This document shows, one piece after another, positions 63,881 to 64,000 of a stretch of DNA of 64,000 bases; the first letter of the stretch is position 1; every line of letters starts with the position of its first letter. The notes below the pieces were generated by a model. That model did not search any database, was not told the origin of the DNA, and saw only the letters and a list, made by a program, of their open reading frames with translations. The position numbers and the translations under genes are program-made. The stretch comes from Anodontia alba (Eukaryota; Mollusca; Bivalvia; Lucinida; Lucinidae): positions 68,526,812 through 68,590,811 of the forward strand of contig OZ024835.1 of NCBI GenBank assembly GCA_964016985.1, in the 5' to 3' direction.

Positions 63881-64000
63881 TGTAACTTGCTATTTTAGGT
63901 TGTGTATCCACCTCGTGTGTTCAGGCATTTGTCCAGATAAGTAACATGTATCTTGTTTTAAGGATTTATGTTACATGGATTTCTTTCTTATGACTGGTTC

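Overview
The window is animal nuclear DNA. It is AT-rich, intron-dense and packed with short non-autonomous transposons. tRNA-headed SINEs of the kind common in bivalves, together with the character of the VPS11 protein, suggest a bivalve mollusc. That assignment is inference; no species can be named from the sequence alone.

The only well-supported host gene is VPS11, a core subunit of the HOPS and CORVET endolysosomal tethering complexes, on the + strand from before base 1 to about 40,311. I placed 25 exons with GT-AG borders. Joined, they give 2,481 nt in one unbroken frame: 826 codons plus a stop at 40095-40097. Only the first ~100 residues (start codon, promoter and first propeller strands) lie outside the window. 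The exons encode the rest of the beta-propeller, the alpha-solenoid with clathrin-type repeats, a coiled coil, a RING-H2 domain and the conserved C-terminal tail.

Two parts of the gene are unusual. First, a ~3.72 kb block holding both RING exons is present twice in direct tandem (29572-33296 and 33297-37012). The copies look identical, and the paired exons are in frame (159 nt), so transcripts could carry one or two RING domains, or the block may be an assembly error. Second, three tandem 76-bp decoy copies of the acceptor and 5' half of one exon lie just upstream of the real exon at 21446. A third point of interest is an open segment at 7839-7940 that could be a cassette or mutually exclusive exon of the propeller.

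Introns and the 24 kb downstream (40.3-64 kb) are mostly repeats: palindromic MITE families with different ends, a tRNA-derived SINE family (about 16 copies, several with target-site duplications), a second tRNA-like SINE family, Tigger/pogo-like elements, a hAT-like element nested in a palindrome, several minisatellites, a (CA)n tract, one 5'-truncated LINE (about 58676-59895) and a degraded tyrosine-recombinase fragment (about 62405-62664). Several families with unrelated termini share a nearly identical palindromic centre (GTGGGTACTC[A/G]TTAGAA...GCCTC), which is the most interesting repeat-level signal. No rRNA, functional tRNA, CRISPR array or second intact host gene was found.
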